This document shows positions 43,149 through 53,424 of a stretch of DNA of 64,000 nt, piece by piece. The stretch spans positions 1,499,321 to 1,563,320 of the forward strand of contig NZ_LFBV01000001.1 in NCBI RefSeq assembly GCF_001905345.1, given 5' to 3'. A model generated the notes under the pieces. It had not been told where the DNA came from, searched no databases, and saw nothing but the letters and a program-made list of their open reading frames with translations. This stretch comes from Streptomyces uncialis. Its GTDB lineage: Bacteria > Actinomycetota > Actinomycetes > Streptomycetales > Streptomycetaceae. The position numbers and the translations under genes are program-made. The number at the start of each line of letters is the position of its first letter. Positions within the stretch are counted from its first letter, which is position 1.

Positions 43149-44492
43149 ATGAGCCTGAGATCACGGCTGGCCGCCGCCCCCGAGGACGCCGGTGCCGGAC
43201 GCGAGGACGAACACCTCGTCGCCGTCTACCGCGCCAAGCTCCTCGAAGAGATCGACCTGGCCGAGATGTCCTCCCTCGCCGCCGCCGACCGCCGCGTCCG
43301 GCTCGAACGCGTCCTCGGCCATCTCATCAGCCGTGAGGGGCCCGTCCTCTCCACCGTCGAACGCACCCAGCTCATCCGGCGTGTGGTCGACGAGGCGCTC
43401 GGCCTCGGGGTGCTGGAGCCGCTGCTCGCGGACCCCTCGATCACCGAGATCATGGTCAACGGGCCCGACGCCGTCTTCGTGGAACGCGCGGGCCGCGTCG
43501 AACAGCTCCCGCTGCGGTTCGCCTCCGACGAACAGCTGATGCAGACCATCGAACGCATCGTCTCCACCGTCAACCGCCGTGTGGACGAGTCCAACCCGAT
43601 GGTCGACGCCCGGCTGCCCACCGGGGAGCGCGTCAACGTCATCATCCCCCCGCTCTCCCTCACCGGCCCCACCCTCACCATCCGCCGCTTCCCCCGCGCC
43701 TACACCCTCCCCGAACTCATCGGCATGGGCTCCCTGGACGAGCACATGCTGATGCTGCTGTCCGCGTTCGTCCGCGCCCGCTTCAACCTCATCGTCAGCG
43801 GCGGCACCGGCTCCGGGAAGACGACCCTCCTCAACGCCCTGTCCGGACTCATCCCGGACCGCGAACGCATCATCACCATCGAGGACTCCGCCGAACTCCA
43901 GCTCCAGCAGGAACACGTCATCCGGCTGGAGTCCCGCCCCCCGAACGTCGAGGGCAAGGGCCGCATCACCATCCGCGACCTGGTCCGCAACAGCCTCCGG
44001 ATGCGCCCCGACCGCATCATCGTCGGCGAGGTCCGCGGCGGCGAGACCCTCGACATGCTCCAGGCCATGTCCACCGGCCACGACGGCTCGCTCGCCACCG
44101 TCCACGCCAACACCGCCGAGGACGCCCTGATGCGGCTCCAGACCCTCGGCTCCATGTCCGAGGTCCAGATCCCCTTCGAAGCGCTCAAGGACCAGATCAA
44201 CTCGGCGGTCGACGTCGTCGTCCAGCTCGCCCGGCACGCCGACGGCTCCCGCCGGATCGCCGAGGTCGCCCTGCTCGTCTCGCACGGCCGCGACGACTTC
44301 CGGATCGCCACCGTCTCCCGCTTCGTCCCACGCCTCCCCGGCGCCGACCGCCTCGTCCACGGCCACTTCGAACACCTGCCGCTGCCCCGGCCGGTCGCCG
44401 AGCGGCTGTACGTCGCCGGGGAACCGATCCCGCCCGCCTTCGGCGTCACCGAAGACACCGGCGCACCCCACCCAAGGCAGGCCCTCGGATGA
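43149..44492 (+). CDS. tadA: TadA/CpaF secretion ATPase
   Basis: A 447-residue type II/IV secretion ATPase. An N-terminal domain (about 25-100) leads to the RecA-like core: Walker [15 protein letters not shown] at 217-230, [12 protein letters not shown] (Asp box), [16 protein letters not shown] (Walker B and His region) and [13 protein letters not shown]. It powers assembly of Tad/Flp pili from the cytoplasm together with TadB and TadC. The ATG at 43149 follows GGAGG at 43136-43140. It lies in the middle of the operon and is of normal length. Confidence 0.93.
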   Translation: MSLRSRLAAAPEDAGAGREDEHLVAVYRAKLLEEIDLAEMSSLAAADRRVRLERVLGHLISREGPVLSTVERTQLIRRVVDEALGLGVLEPLLADPSITEIMVNGPDAVFVERAGRVEQLPLRFASDEQLMQTIERIVSTVNRRVDESNPMVDARLPTGERVNVIIPPLSLTGPTLTIRRFPRAYTLPELIGMGSLDEHMLMLLSAFVRARFNLIVSGGTGSGKTTLLNALSGLIPDRERIITIEDSAELQLQQEHVIRLESRPPNVEGKGRITIRDLVRNSLRMRPDRIIVGEVRGGETLDMLQAMSTGHDGSLATVHANTAEDALMRLQTLGSMSEVQIPFEALKDQINSAVDVVVQLARHADGSRRIAEVALLVSHGRDDFRIATVSRFVPRLPGADRLVHGHFEHLPLPRPVAERLYVAGEPIPPAFGVTEDTGAPHPRQALG

Positions 44493-44544
44493 CCCCCCGA
44501 CCGCACGGGCCCACCCGTGCCCCCGCGCGCACCCGGAGGGCGGC

Positions 44545-45483
44545 ATGAGCGACACCGCCCTCCTCGCCCTCGGCGCCACCCTGCTGTGCTGCGCCCTCGC
44601 CGTCGGCGGACTGCACTTCTGGGCCTCCGGCCGGGCCCAGCGCCGGGCCCTCGTCGACCGGCTCTCCGGCGGCCCGCTGCACGGCCCCACCACCCGGGCC
44701 CGCCGCTTCGCCGCGATCGACCGCCGCATCCGGCGCACCCGGCTCGGCCGCGCCATCAACCTGCGGATCTCCGCCACCGGACTCGACCTCACCGCCGGGG
44801 AGTTCTTCACCTACGCCGTCGCCGTCGTCGTCGCCCTCTGGCTGATCGCCGCGTCGGCGCTCGCCCCGTTCTTCGGACCGGTCGCCGCCGCCGTCGGGGT
44901 GTGGAGCGCCCTGATCTTCCTCAACTGGCAGCGACAGAAGCGCATCGAGGCGTTCATCAACCAGCTCCCCGACGTGGCCCGGCTGCTCGCCAACGCCACC
45001 GCCGCGGGCCTCGCGCTGCGCACCTCCCTCGCCATGGCCGCCGAGGAACTGGAGGCACCCGCCGGCGAGGAACTGTCCCTGGTCGCCGACCAGCTCACCC
45101 TCGGCCGGTCCGTGGACGACGCGCTCGGCGAACTCGCCGAACGCCTCCCCTCCCGCGAACTCGTCGTCCTCGTCACCACCCTCGTCCTGTCCAACAAGGC
45201 GGGCGGAACCGTCGTCGGCTCGCTGCGCAACCTCACCCACACCCTGGAGGACCGCAAGGAGACCCGCCGCGAGGTGCGGACCATGCTGTCCGAGGTCAAC
45301 GCCACCGCGTTCACCGTGCCCCTGCTCGGCCTCGGCTCCCTCCTCCTCGTGAACTCCTCCAACGAGGGCGCCCTGGCCCGGGTGACCGGCTCCCCGGTCG
45401 GCCAGTTCCTGATGCTGCTCGCCCTCGGGCTCTACGGGGTCGGGTTCTTCGTGATCCGCCGCCTCGGCAAGATCGAAGTGTGA
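44545..45483 (+). CDS. tadB: TadB inner-membrane platform protein
   Basis: A 312-residue membrane protein with the GspF/T2SSF domain. It has two N-terminal helices ([18 protein letters not shown] and [17 protein letters not shown]) and two C-terminal ones, with the cytoplasmic block [29 protein letters not shown] and [21 protein letters not shown] between. With TadC it forms the platform that couples the ATPase to pilin extraction. GGAGGG precedes the ATG. It is followed by tadC after 12 bases. Confidence 0.88.
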   Translation: MSDTALLALGATLLCCALAVGGLHFWASGRAQRRALVDRLSGGPLHGPTTRARRFAAIDRRIRRTRLGRAINLRISATGLDLTAGEFFTYAVAVVVALWLIAASALAPFFGPVAAAVGVWSALIFLNWQRQKRIEAFINQLPDVARLLANATAAGLALRTSLAMAAEELEAPAGEELSLVADQLTLGRSVDDALGELAERLPSRELVVLVTTLVLSNKAGGTVVGSLRNLTHTLEDRKETRREVRTMLSEVNATAFTVPLLGLGSLLLVNSSNEGALARVTGSPVGQFLMLLALGLYGVGFFVIRRLGKIEV

Positions 45484-45495
45484 GGTGGACACCCG

Positions 45496-46386
45496 ATGAC
45501 TGCCCTGCTCCTCGCCCTGCTCATGGGCGCCGCGGTGTTCGGCGTGCTGTTCGGCGTGCGGATGTACCGCTCGGAGGCCAAGCTCCCCGGTGACCTCGCC
45601 CTCGCCCTGGAGGTCGGCGCCACCCGGGTCTCCACCGCGGAGTCCGCCGTCGACCGCCTCGGCATGCGGTTCGCGCCGACGGTCCTGCGGCTGATGGGCC
45701 GCAGGCGCGTGGACGCCAAACGCCGCCGTATCGACATGGCGGGCAACCCCGGCGGTCTCACCATCGACCGCTACGCGGCCCGCCGCGCCGTGTACGGCGT
45801 CTTCGGGGTCGTCCTCGGACTGGTCTTCCTCAACAACGGCCAGACCCTGTTCGCCGCCCTCACCCTCGCCTTCGGCCTGTTCGCCGCCGACGTCCTGATC
45901 TGGCAGGCGGTCCGCGAACGCCGCGCCGTCATCGACCGCACCCTGCCCGACTTCCTGGACGTCCTCGCCGTCGTCGTCTCCGCCGGACTCGGCTTCCGCC
46001 AGGCACTCGACCGGGTCGCCGAACGCTACGAGGGCCCCTGGGCCGACGAACTGCGGATCACCCTGCGCCAGATGGACATGGGCGTCAGCCGCCGCCAGGC
46101 GTTCGACGAACTGCGCCGCCGCAACGAGTCCGAGCAGGTCGCCCAGTTCGTCTCCGCGCTCCAGCAGGGCGAGGAACTCGGCTCCCCGATCGCCGAGACC
46201 CTGATCCAGATCGCCGGTGACATGCGCCGCACCGACGCCCAGAACGCCCGCCGCCGCGCCGCGAAGACCATCCCCAAGGCGACCGTCGTCACCCTGGTCT
46301 TCATGCTGCCCGCCACGATGATCCTCATCGCCACCGGTATGTTCCTGGGCTCCGGCACCGACTTCGGCTCCGTCCTGGGGCGCTGA
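45496..46386 (+). CDS. tadC: TadC inner-membrane platform protein
   Basis: A 296-residue T2SSF protein, paralogous to TadB: N-terminal helix (ALLLALLMGAAVFGVLFGV), TLPDFLDVLAVVVSAGLGFRQALDRVAERYEG, then VAQFVSALQQGEELGSPIAETL and a last helix (VVTLVFMLPATMILIATGMF). It is the second platform component of the pilus machine. Its stop overlaps the start of the sensor-kinase gene by one base (TGATG), tying the two-component genes to the operon. No Flp pilin gene follows, where one might be expected. Confidence 0.88.
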   Translation: MTALLLALLMGAAVFGVLFGVRMYRSEAKLPGDLALALEVGATRVSTAESAVDRLGMRFAPTVLRLMGRRRVDAKRRRIDMAGNPGGLTIDRYAARRAVYGVFGVVLGLVFLNNGQTLFAALTLAFGLFAADVLIWQAVRERRAVIDRTLPDFLDVLAVVVSAGLGFRQALDRVAERYEGPWADELRITLRQMDMGVSRRQAFDELRRRNESEQVAQFVSALQQGEELGSPIAETLIQIAGDMRRTDAQNARRRAAKTIPKATVVTLVFMLPATMILIATGMFLGSGTDFGSVLGR

Positions 46387-48131
46387 TGGAACCCGGGGAA
46401 GCGGCCTTCGAGGACGGCACGGGGCCACAGGGGCCACAGGGGGCACGGGGGAGGTCCGACCGGTCCAGGCGCCGGGGCGGGCGGTTCACGGGTGCGGTCG
46501 GCCGGTTCATGGGGACGGCCGGCCGGCTGGCGGCCGTCCTGACGGGCGGTGGACGCGCCGGTACCGCCGGTACCCGCGCCGTGTCCGCGTCCGCCTCCGG
46601 CCCCCGCACGGCGTACGGCACCGCGCCGACCACCCACCGGCTGCCCGGTCGGCTCGGTGGGCGGGTCACCGCCCGTCTCGCGTCACGGCTCACCGGGCGC
46701 TCGTCCAGCGCCCCGTACACCCGCCGGCCGGGCTCACCGCTCGCGACCCGCCCCGGGCCCTGGCCGTCCGCCCTTGAGGACGACGCGCCCGCGCCCAGCC
46801 TCCGCATCCAGCTCAGTGCCCTCCAGGCGCTGTGCCGCCAGGTCTTCGGGGTGCGGCTGGCGGTCATCGCGATCGGGGTGCCCTTCGCCATGACCGGCGC
46901 ACCCGACGGCCCGCCCCGCTACGTCGTCCTCACCGCGGCCGTCGCCGGATTCATGGGCTCCTACGCGATGCTGCGCGACTGGGAACGCTTCGGCCCGCGC
47001 GTCCTCGCCCACCCCACCCTGCTGGGCGTCGACCTCCTGCTCGGCTCCGTCCTGCTCCTCACCGCGTCCCCGGCCTCCCCACTGGGGTACGTGGCCGCCC
47101 TCACCCCGCTGCTGTCCGGCCTGCTGTACGGGTGGCGGGGCGCGGGAGTCTTCACGGGGCTCCAGATCGTCGCCCTGCTCATGGCGTACCGGGCCTGGGA
47201 GCACCGGCCGGGGACGGGGCCGAGCACGGTGCTGCTGGCGGGCTTCTGCGTCGCCGCCGGGATCATCGGCGTGACCTTACGGAACCTGATGTTCCGCTTC
47301 GGTGCGGCGACCCAGGCCCTCGCCGAGGCCAACGCGGACCTCGCGGTACGGGACGCGGTCGAGTCCGAACGCGCCCGGCTGGCACGCGAGATGCACGACT
47401 CGGTCACCAAGACCCTGCACGGTCTCGCCCTCTCCGCCGAGGGCCTCGCGCTCTGCGCCGACCGGGTCGACCCGGCCACCCTGCGCACCCGCGCCGAACA
47501 GGTCGCCCACGCGGCCCGAGCAGCCGCCGCCGAGTCCCGCACCCTGCTGAGCGATCTGCGCGGCACCGAACCGCTCACCCCCGACGATCCCCCCATGGTG
47601 GACCTGCCAACCGAACTGCGGTCCCTGGTCGCCGCCTTCCGCGCCCGCAGCGGAACGGACACCCGGTTCACCGTCCTGGAGCCCCACCCGGAGGCGTCCC
47701 CGCCGGCCGTGCCCCGGGTCACGGCCCGCGAGACGGTCACGATCGTGGCGGAGGCACTGGAGAACGCGCACCGGCACGCCGGCGCCTCCCGCGTCACCGT
47801 GACGGTGAGCGGCCCGCGCGACGGCCACGGCCCGACCGTGACCGTCACCGACGACGGCCGGGGACTGCCCTGGGGCCCGGTGCCCCCGGCACCGGCGCGG
47901 CTCGCCGCACTGCGGGCACAGGGCCACTTCGGGCTCCTCGGGATGACGGAACGCGCGGCGGCCCTCGGCGCCGACCTCCACATAGGCCTGGTACCCGGTC
48001 CAGCGGGCAGCAGCACCGGTACGACGATCCTCCTGACCCTCCCGCCGCTACCCGTACCGCCACCAGCACCCTCGACACCGTCGCCGACCCCCGTCCCCTT
48101 CCTCCTCCCGGAGGCCGACCATGCCCGCTGA
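46386..48131 (+). CDS. Sensor histidine kinase (HisKA_3) with TTA codon
   Basis: A 581-residue NarL-type kinase. The first 130 residues are Arg/Gly/Thr-rich and disordered. About six membrane helices follow (150-300), then a helix and the H box RLAREMHDSVTKTLHGL (His337), and a HATPase_c domain with ETVTIVAEALENAHRHAG and VTDDGRGLPWG. Codon 298 (47277-47279) is TTA, the only one in a gene of this window; TTA genes in Streptomyces need the bldA tRNA. The start overlaps the tadC stop, and the end overlaps the response-regulator gene by 11 bases. It probably controls the Tad cluster in step with development. Confidence 0.85.
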   Translation: MEPGEAAFEDGTGPQGPQGARGRSDRSRRRGGRFTGAVGRFMGTAGRLAAVLTGGGRAGTAGTRAVSASASGPRTAYGTAPTTHRLPGRLGGRVTARLASRLTGRSSSAPYTRRPGSPLATRPGPWPSALEDDAPAPSLRIQLSALQALCRQVFGVRLAVIAIGVPFAMTGAPDGPPRYVVLTAAVAGFMGSYAMLRDWERFGPRVLAHPTLLGVDLLLGSVLLLTASPASPLGYVAALTPLLSGLLYGWRGAGVFTGLQIVALLMAYRAWEHRPGTGPSTVLLAGFCVAAGIIGVTLRNLMFRFGAATQALAEANADLAVRDAVESERARLAREMHDSVTKTLHGLALSAEGLALCADRVDPATLRTRAEQVAHAARAAAAESRTLLSDLRGTEPLTPDDPPMVDLPTELRSLVAAFRARSGTDTRFTVLEPHPEASPPAVPRVTARETVTIVAEALENAHRHAGASRVTVTVSGPRDGHGPTVTVTDDGRGLPWGPVPPAPARLAALRAQGHFGLLGMTERAAALGADLHIGLVPGPAGSSTGTTILLTLPPLPVPPPAPSTPSPTPVPFLLPEADHAR

Positions 48132-49587
48132 GCCCTTCGAACCGTCACTTGTCCGGGTGGTCGTGACCGACGACAACCCGGTCGTCCGGGCCGGACTCGC
48201 CGCCCTGCTCGGCGCCCGCCCCGGCCTCTCGGTCGTCGCCGAGGCCGCCAACGGCGACGAGGCCCTGGCCGCCGTCCGCCACCACCGGCCCGACCTCGTC
48301 CTCCTCGACGTCCGGATGCCCCGCACCGACGGCCTCACGGCCCTGCCCGCCCTCGCGTGTCTGGCCCCGGTGCTGATGCTGACGTACAGCGCGGAGCCGG
48401 GAACGGTACGGGAGGCCCGCAGGCTCGGGGCACGCGGATATCTGGTGCACGGCGAGTTCACCACCGATGAACTGGTCTTCGCAGTCCGGAGGATGAAGGA
48501 TGGTCAGGGCACCTGCACCGCTTCCGCGCGGGACGTGTGGCTCTCTCCGGCCCCCCCATCGGGACCGGCTGTCTCGGATTCACCCACCGGATCGTCCGGA
48601 TCGAACGAAGTCCCTTCGCAGATGCAACCTGTAATCCGTTCGCCCACCCCGGACGCTCCTGACACCATCGAGGTCATGGACGTCCCCGCCCCCGACCCCT
48701 CCGCAACCTCCGGCCCAGCCCCGGTCGGCCCCGCCCCGGCCGGACCCGCCTCTGCTGATCCGAACCCCACCGATCCGAACCCCACCGTCCCGAACTCCAC
48801 CGGTCCCGTCCCCTCCGCCGGTGCCTCCGGCTTCTCCGCTCTGGTCGCCGAGGCCGAGGCCGCGCCCGTCGACGGGTGGGACTTCTCGTGGTTCGAGGGC
48901 CGTGCCACCGAGGAGCGTCCCTCGTGGGGGTACGCGCGGGCCATGGGTGAGCGGATGGGGCGGGCCTCGGCCGCGCTGGACGTCCAGACCGGGGGCGGTG
49001 AGGTGCTCGATTCCGTTCCGGTGCTGCCCCGGCTCGTCGCGGCGACCGAGGCGTGGCCGCCCAACGTCGCCCGTGCCACGGCCCGGCTGGGGCCGCGCGG
49101 GGTGGTCGTGGTCGCCGCCGGGCAGGACGATCCGCTGCCGTTCGCGGACGGGGCGTTCGACCTGGTCGTGAGCCGTCACCCGGTGCGGGCGCACTGGGCG
49201 GAGGCCGCCCGGGTGCTGCGTCCCGGCGGTACGTACTTCTCCCAGGAGGTCGGGCCCGCCAGCGCCTTCGAGGTGGTCGAGTACTTCCTGGGGCCCCAGC
49301 CCGAGCGGGTGCGCAAGGCCCGTGACCCGCGGGCGGCCCGGCGTGCGGCGGAGGCCGCCGGACTCGATGTGGTCGACCTGCGGTCCGAGCGGCTGCGGAT
49401 GGAGTTCCATGACGTGGGCGCCGTGGTGCACTTCCTGCGCAAGGTGGTGTGGATGGTGCCGGGCTTCACGGTGGAGCGTTACCGGGACCGGCTCCGGGAG
49501 CTGCATGAGGACATCCGCCGCGACGGGCCTTTCGTCGCGCACAGCTCCCGATTCCTGATCGAGGCCCGCCGACCGGGGGGCCGCTGA
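48121..49587 (+). CDS. Receiver domain fused to SAM-dependent methyltransferase
   Basis: A 488-residue frame. Residues 10-125 are a response-regulator receiver (VRVVVTDDNPVVRAG, phosphoacceptor Asp63 in LVLLDVRMP, MLTYSAEPG, then GARGYLVHG). A Pro/Ser/Thr-rich linker (130-235) follows instead of the LuxR HTH usual for such regulators. Residues about 240-488 are a class I methyltransferase (FSWFEGRATEERPSWGYA, VLDSVPVLP, DLVVSRHPV, VLRPGGTYFSQEVGP), which normally is a stand-alone protein. An internal start (ATG at 48622 or 48676) could give the methyltransferase alone. No frameshift is seen in the frame as given. Confidence 0.7.
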   Translation: MPAEPFEPSLVRVVVTDDNPVVRAGLAALLGARPGLSVVAEAANGDEALAAVRHHRPDLVLLDVRMPRTDGLTALPALACLAPVLMLTYSAEPGTVREARRLGARGYLVHGEFTTDELVFAVRRMKDGQGTCTASARDVWLSPAPPSGPAVSDSPTGSSGSNEVPSQMQPVIRSPTPDAPDTIEVMDVPAPDPSATSGPAPVGPAPAGPASADPNPTDPNPTVPNSTGPVPSAGASGFSALVAEAEAAPVDGWDFSWFEGRATEERPSWGYARAMGERMGRASAALDVQTGGGEVLDSVPVLPRLVAATEAWPPNVARATARLGPRGVVVVAAGQDDPLPFADGAFDLVVSRHPVRAHWAEAARVLRPGGTYFSQEVGPASAFEVVEYFLGPQPERVRKARDPRAARRAAEAAGLDVVDLRSERLRMEFHDVGAVVHFLRKVVWMVPGFTVERYRDRLRELHEDIRRDGPFVAHSSRFLIEARRPGGR

Positions 49588-49679
49588 GCCGCCGGAAGGT
49601 GCCCACCCGCGTGAAGGGGCAGTACTGTCGTTCGCGTAAGTGATGGGCACAAGTGATATGCCGTGACGAGGAGTTGGCC

Positions 49680-50411
49680 ATGGGTAAGGTCCGGGGTCCC
49701 TATCTGTGCGGTCTCGACGCGGCCGTCGATGTCGTGGGAGGCAAGTGGAAGCCGCTGATCCTCTGGGGCCTGTACGACGCCGAGGGTCCGCTGCGGTTCG
49801 GGGAGCTGCGCCGTGAGGTGGTGGGCGTCAGCGAGAAGATGCTGATCCAGCAGCTGCGGGAGCTGGAGGCGGACGGGATCGTGCACCGCGAGGTGTACGC
49901 CGAGGTCCCGCCCCGGGTCGAGTACTCGCTCACCGAGGTCGGTGCCCAGCTGAACGCCGCGCTGGGCCCCCTGGGTGAGTGGGGCTTCCAGCACATGGAG
50001 AGCATCGTCGCCCGCAAGCACCCCGGCTACGCGGCGACGGCGGACCCCGCACCGACCGCCGCCCCCGCCCCCGGCTCGACCCCCGCACCCGGCTCGACCG
50101 CCGCCCCCAGGACGGGCTCCGCCCCCGCACTGACCGCCGCCCCCGCCCCGGAACCGAGCACCACCGGTTCCGGGGTCACCGCCCCGACCGCCCCGACCGC
50201 CCCGACCGCCCCGGCCACCCCCGCCCCCACCACCCCCGTCACCTCCACCGCGCCCGCCCGCCGCGCCGATGCCGTCCAGCGGGGCGGGGCCGCCGCCGGA
50301 CCCGCGCGGGTGGACCACCCGCGCCGTGCCGGGCGTCCGTTGCGCGCGCCGGGTGGCCGCACGCCCACCACACCCCGTACCGGGCAGGGCGAACCCGGCG
50401 GCCAGGGCTGA
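49680..50411 (+). CDS. HxlR-family regulator with long Ala/Pro/Thr tail
   Basis: A 243-residue protein. The first 110 residues are a complete HxlR winged helix (DVVGGKWKPLILWGLYD, LRRELVGVSEKML-like, LRELEADGIVHREVY, VEYSLTEVGAQLN). HxlR proteins are usually about 120 residues; the other 130 here are Ala/Pro/Thr-rich with PTAP repeats and a basic end. The ATG at 49680 follows GAGGAG. Two AAGTGAT repeats 14 bases apart lie upstream (about 49639-49659) and could be an operator. Members answer to aldehydes, quinones or redox stress. The target is unknown. Confidence 0.8.
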   Translation: MGKVRGPYLCGLDAAVDVVGGKWKPLILWGLYDAEGPLRFGELRREVVGVSEKMLIQQLRELEADGIVHREVYAEVPPRVEYSLTEVGAQLNAALGPLGEWGFQHMESIVARKHPGYAATADPAPTAAPAPGSTPAPGSTAAPRTGSAPALTAAPAPEPSTTGSGVTAPTAPTAPTAPATPAPTTPVTSTAPARRADAVQRGGAAAGPARVDHPRRAGRPLRAPGGRTPTTPRTGQGEPGGQG

Positions 50412-51167
50412 CCACCCCGTCCGCCCCCCACCCCGGGGTGCCCCAGGGGTGCCCACATCGTTATCGGGCATGGCTCGATCCAGCGGTGAGCGTCACGTAA
50501 GTTCGGACCAAGGTAATTCGCGTCAGCAAAGCTGCGCGGGCGGTATCGCGCGGTGGAGGGGGCCGCGCGATGCCGACAGCCCCTCGGCCGGCCGCCGATG
50601 CCCCGCCCCGGCACCCACGCTCGGGGCCAGGCGCCCGCCCATCCCGTCTTGTGCGTCAACCACGTGCAACGTCCCCCGTCACCCCCAAGGGGGACCGCGC
50701 GCGCCCGTGTCGAGCGCACCGCACCGCACCCCACCGAGCCGTGGAATGCCTGGTCGAAGGCCCTGTACCGGCACCTTCTCCGGTGAGCGCGATACCCGCA
50801 CACCTCACCGGAGGGTCGCCGGACGGTTTCGGAGCGTAGTCGTCCGTGTGGCGCGCACGCGGTCCCACAGGCGAAGGGTTATGGTGGAAACCCCCCCTCG
50901 GGCCGGTCCGTATCCCCCCCCACGGACCGGCCCGTCCCCTGTTCCGGCCCAGGCCGTCCGCCCCGACACCGGGCGCGACCCCCGCCGAACCCCGGCCCGG
51001 CCCGGCAAACCGCAGGGCCGACCCGGCAGCGCGCACCGCCGGATCAGGCCCGGCCCGCCAAGTCACAGCGCCGGACCGACGCCCGACCCGAGTCACAGGG
51101 CCGGACCCGCTCAAGCAAGCAGCGCCCCCGGACCCGCCCCGACCCGGATCCACACGAACCCCGACGC
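50412..51167. other. Long gap without a supported gene
   Basis: The 756 bases between the HxlR gene and the aldo/keto reductase gene (convergent) show long GC-rich frames on both strands, but none has a family match, an RBS or a normal residue mix. A less GC-rich stretch at 50485-50560 (around AAGTTCGGACCAAGG) could be a promoter. The part 50900-51160 is Pro/Arg-type low complexity. Confidence 0.4.
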
Positions 51168-52205
<1,038 letters not shown>

Positions 52206-52316
52206 ATGCCCGAAACTACTCCAGAAGCCGCTCGCCCCTGGGTCGGCGCGGCACGTGCGCACGGGTAGGGTGGCGCCCCTCGGCGACTGCTATTTCCACC
52301 AAGGGGCTGACTCAAC

Positions 52317-53078
52317 GTGAACCTGCGTGACCTGGTGTACGGACTCTACGCACGCCGGGTGGAGGGGCGCCTCGACCACGATCAGGTACCGAAGCACATC
52401 GGGGTCATCCTCGACGGGAACCGCCGGTGGGCCAAGGCGTCCGGCGGCACCACGACGCAGGGACACCGGGCCGGGGCCGACAAGATCTCCGAATTCCTCG
52501 GCTGGTGCGCCGAGACGGACGTCGAGGTCGTCACGCTGTGGATGCTGTCGACGGACAACTTCGACCGTCCCGAGTCCGAGCTCGGGCCGCTGCTCGGGAT
52601 CATCGAGGACGCGGTGAGCGGTCTCGCCCGGGACGGACGCTGGCGTGTCCACCATGTGGGCACCATGGATCTGATGCCCGCGCGGACGCAACTGGTCCTG
52701 AAGGAGGCGGAACAGGCCACGCTCGACAACACGGGGATACTCGTGAACGTCGCCGTGGGCTACGGCGGCCGCCAGGAGATCGCCGACGCCGTGCGCTCGC
52801 TGCTCCTGGACCACGCCGAGAAGGGCACCAGCTTCGAGGAACTCGCCGAGCTGGTGGACATCGACGTGATCTCCGAACACCTCTACACCCGGGGCCAGCC
52901 CGACCCCGACCTCGTCATCCGCACCAGCGGTGAGCAGCGGCTCTCCGGGTTCATGATGTGGCAGTCGGCGCACTCCGAGTACTACTTCTGCGAAGTCTTC
53001 TGGCCCGCGTTCCGCAAGGTGGACTTCCTGCGCGCGCTGCGCGACTACGCGGCCCGGCACCGGCGCTACGGCGGCTGA
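52317..53078 (+). CDS. uppS: Cis-prenyltransferase (UppS family)
   Basis: A 253-residue cis-prenyl diphosphate synthase. It shows [14 protein letters not shown] with the catalytic Asp33, [17 protein letters not shown], and the C-terminal [30 protein letters not shown] block that binds IPP. It condenses isopentenyl diphosphate onto an allylic primer to make a polyprenyl diphosphate such as the lipid carrier of peptidoglycan. Actinobacteria carry several copies, so a short-chain (Z-farnesyl) product is also possible. The GTG at 52317 follows AAGGGG. It is divergent from the reductase gene. Confidence 0.88.
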   Translation: MNLRDLVYGLYARRVEGRLDHDQVPKHIGVILDGNRRWAKASGGTTTQGHRAGADKISEFLGWCAETDVEVVTLWMLSTDNFDRPESELGPLLGIIEDAVSGLARDGRWRVHHVGTMDLMPARTQLVLKEAEQATLDNTGILVNVAVGYGGRQEIADAVRSLLLDHAEKGTSFEELAELVDIDVISEHLYTRGQPDPDLVIRTSGEQRLSGFMMWQSAHSEYYFCEVFWPAFRKVDFLRALRDYAARHRRYGG

Positions 53079-53239
53079 ATCCGGTCTTGTGCCCACCCGG
53101 CGGGGCGGCGTTCACCAGGCATTCGTCAAGGTGTCGTCACCCGGTCCTGCATGGGGGCGCGTTCAGAAGGGAATAAGCCACCCAGGTCGGCATCCGAGCG
53201 GTATCGGTCAGCGGTACCGGGAGGGATGCCGGATCTCAG

Positions 53240-53303
53240 CGGACGGCATGGGCCGTCCGCCCGGGAGGCTCCTTGCACCAGGTGCACCGTACGTACCGTA
53301 CGG
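53240..53303. promoter_or_regulatory. Three palindromes upstream of phoH-like gene
   Basis: The gap 53079-53424 holds no gene. CGGACGGC and GCCGTCCG (53240-53259) pair around ATGG; TGCACCAGGTGCA (53274-53286) is a palindrome around one base; CCGTACG and CGTACGG (53287-53303) pair around TAC and directly abut it. They lie 120-185 bases before the start of the PIN-PhoH gene. The first may be a terminator; the other two look like an operator. Confidence 0.45.
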
Positions 53304-53424
53304 ACGAGGCGGAGGGCCGGCGTGCGGCCCGCGCCTCGCGGCCCGACCCCGGTTCGCCCTATCCCTGTGGGGTGCCCTGCGGCTCCGTGGCTCCCCGACC
53401 TCATCCGAGGGGGTACGTCCTTCC

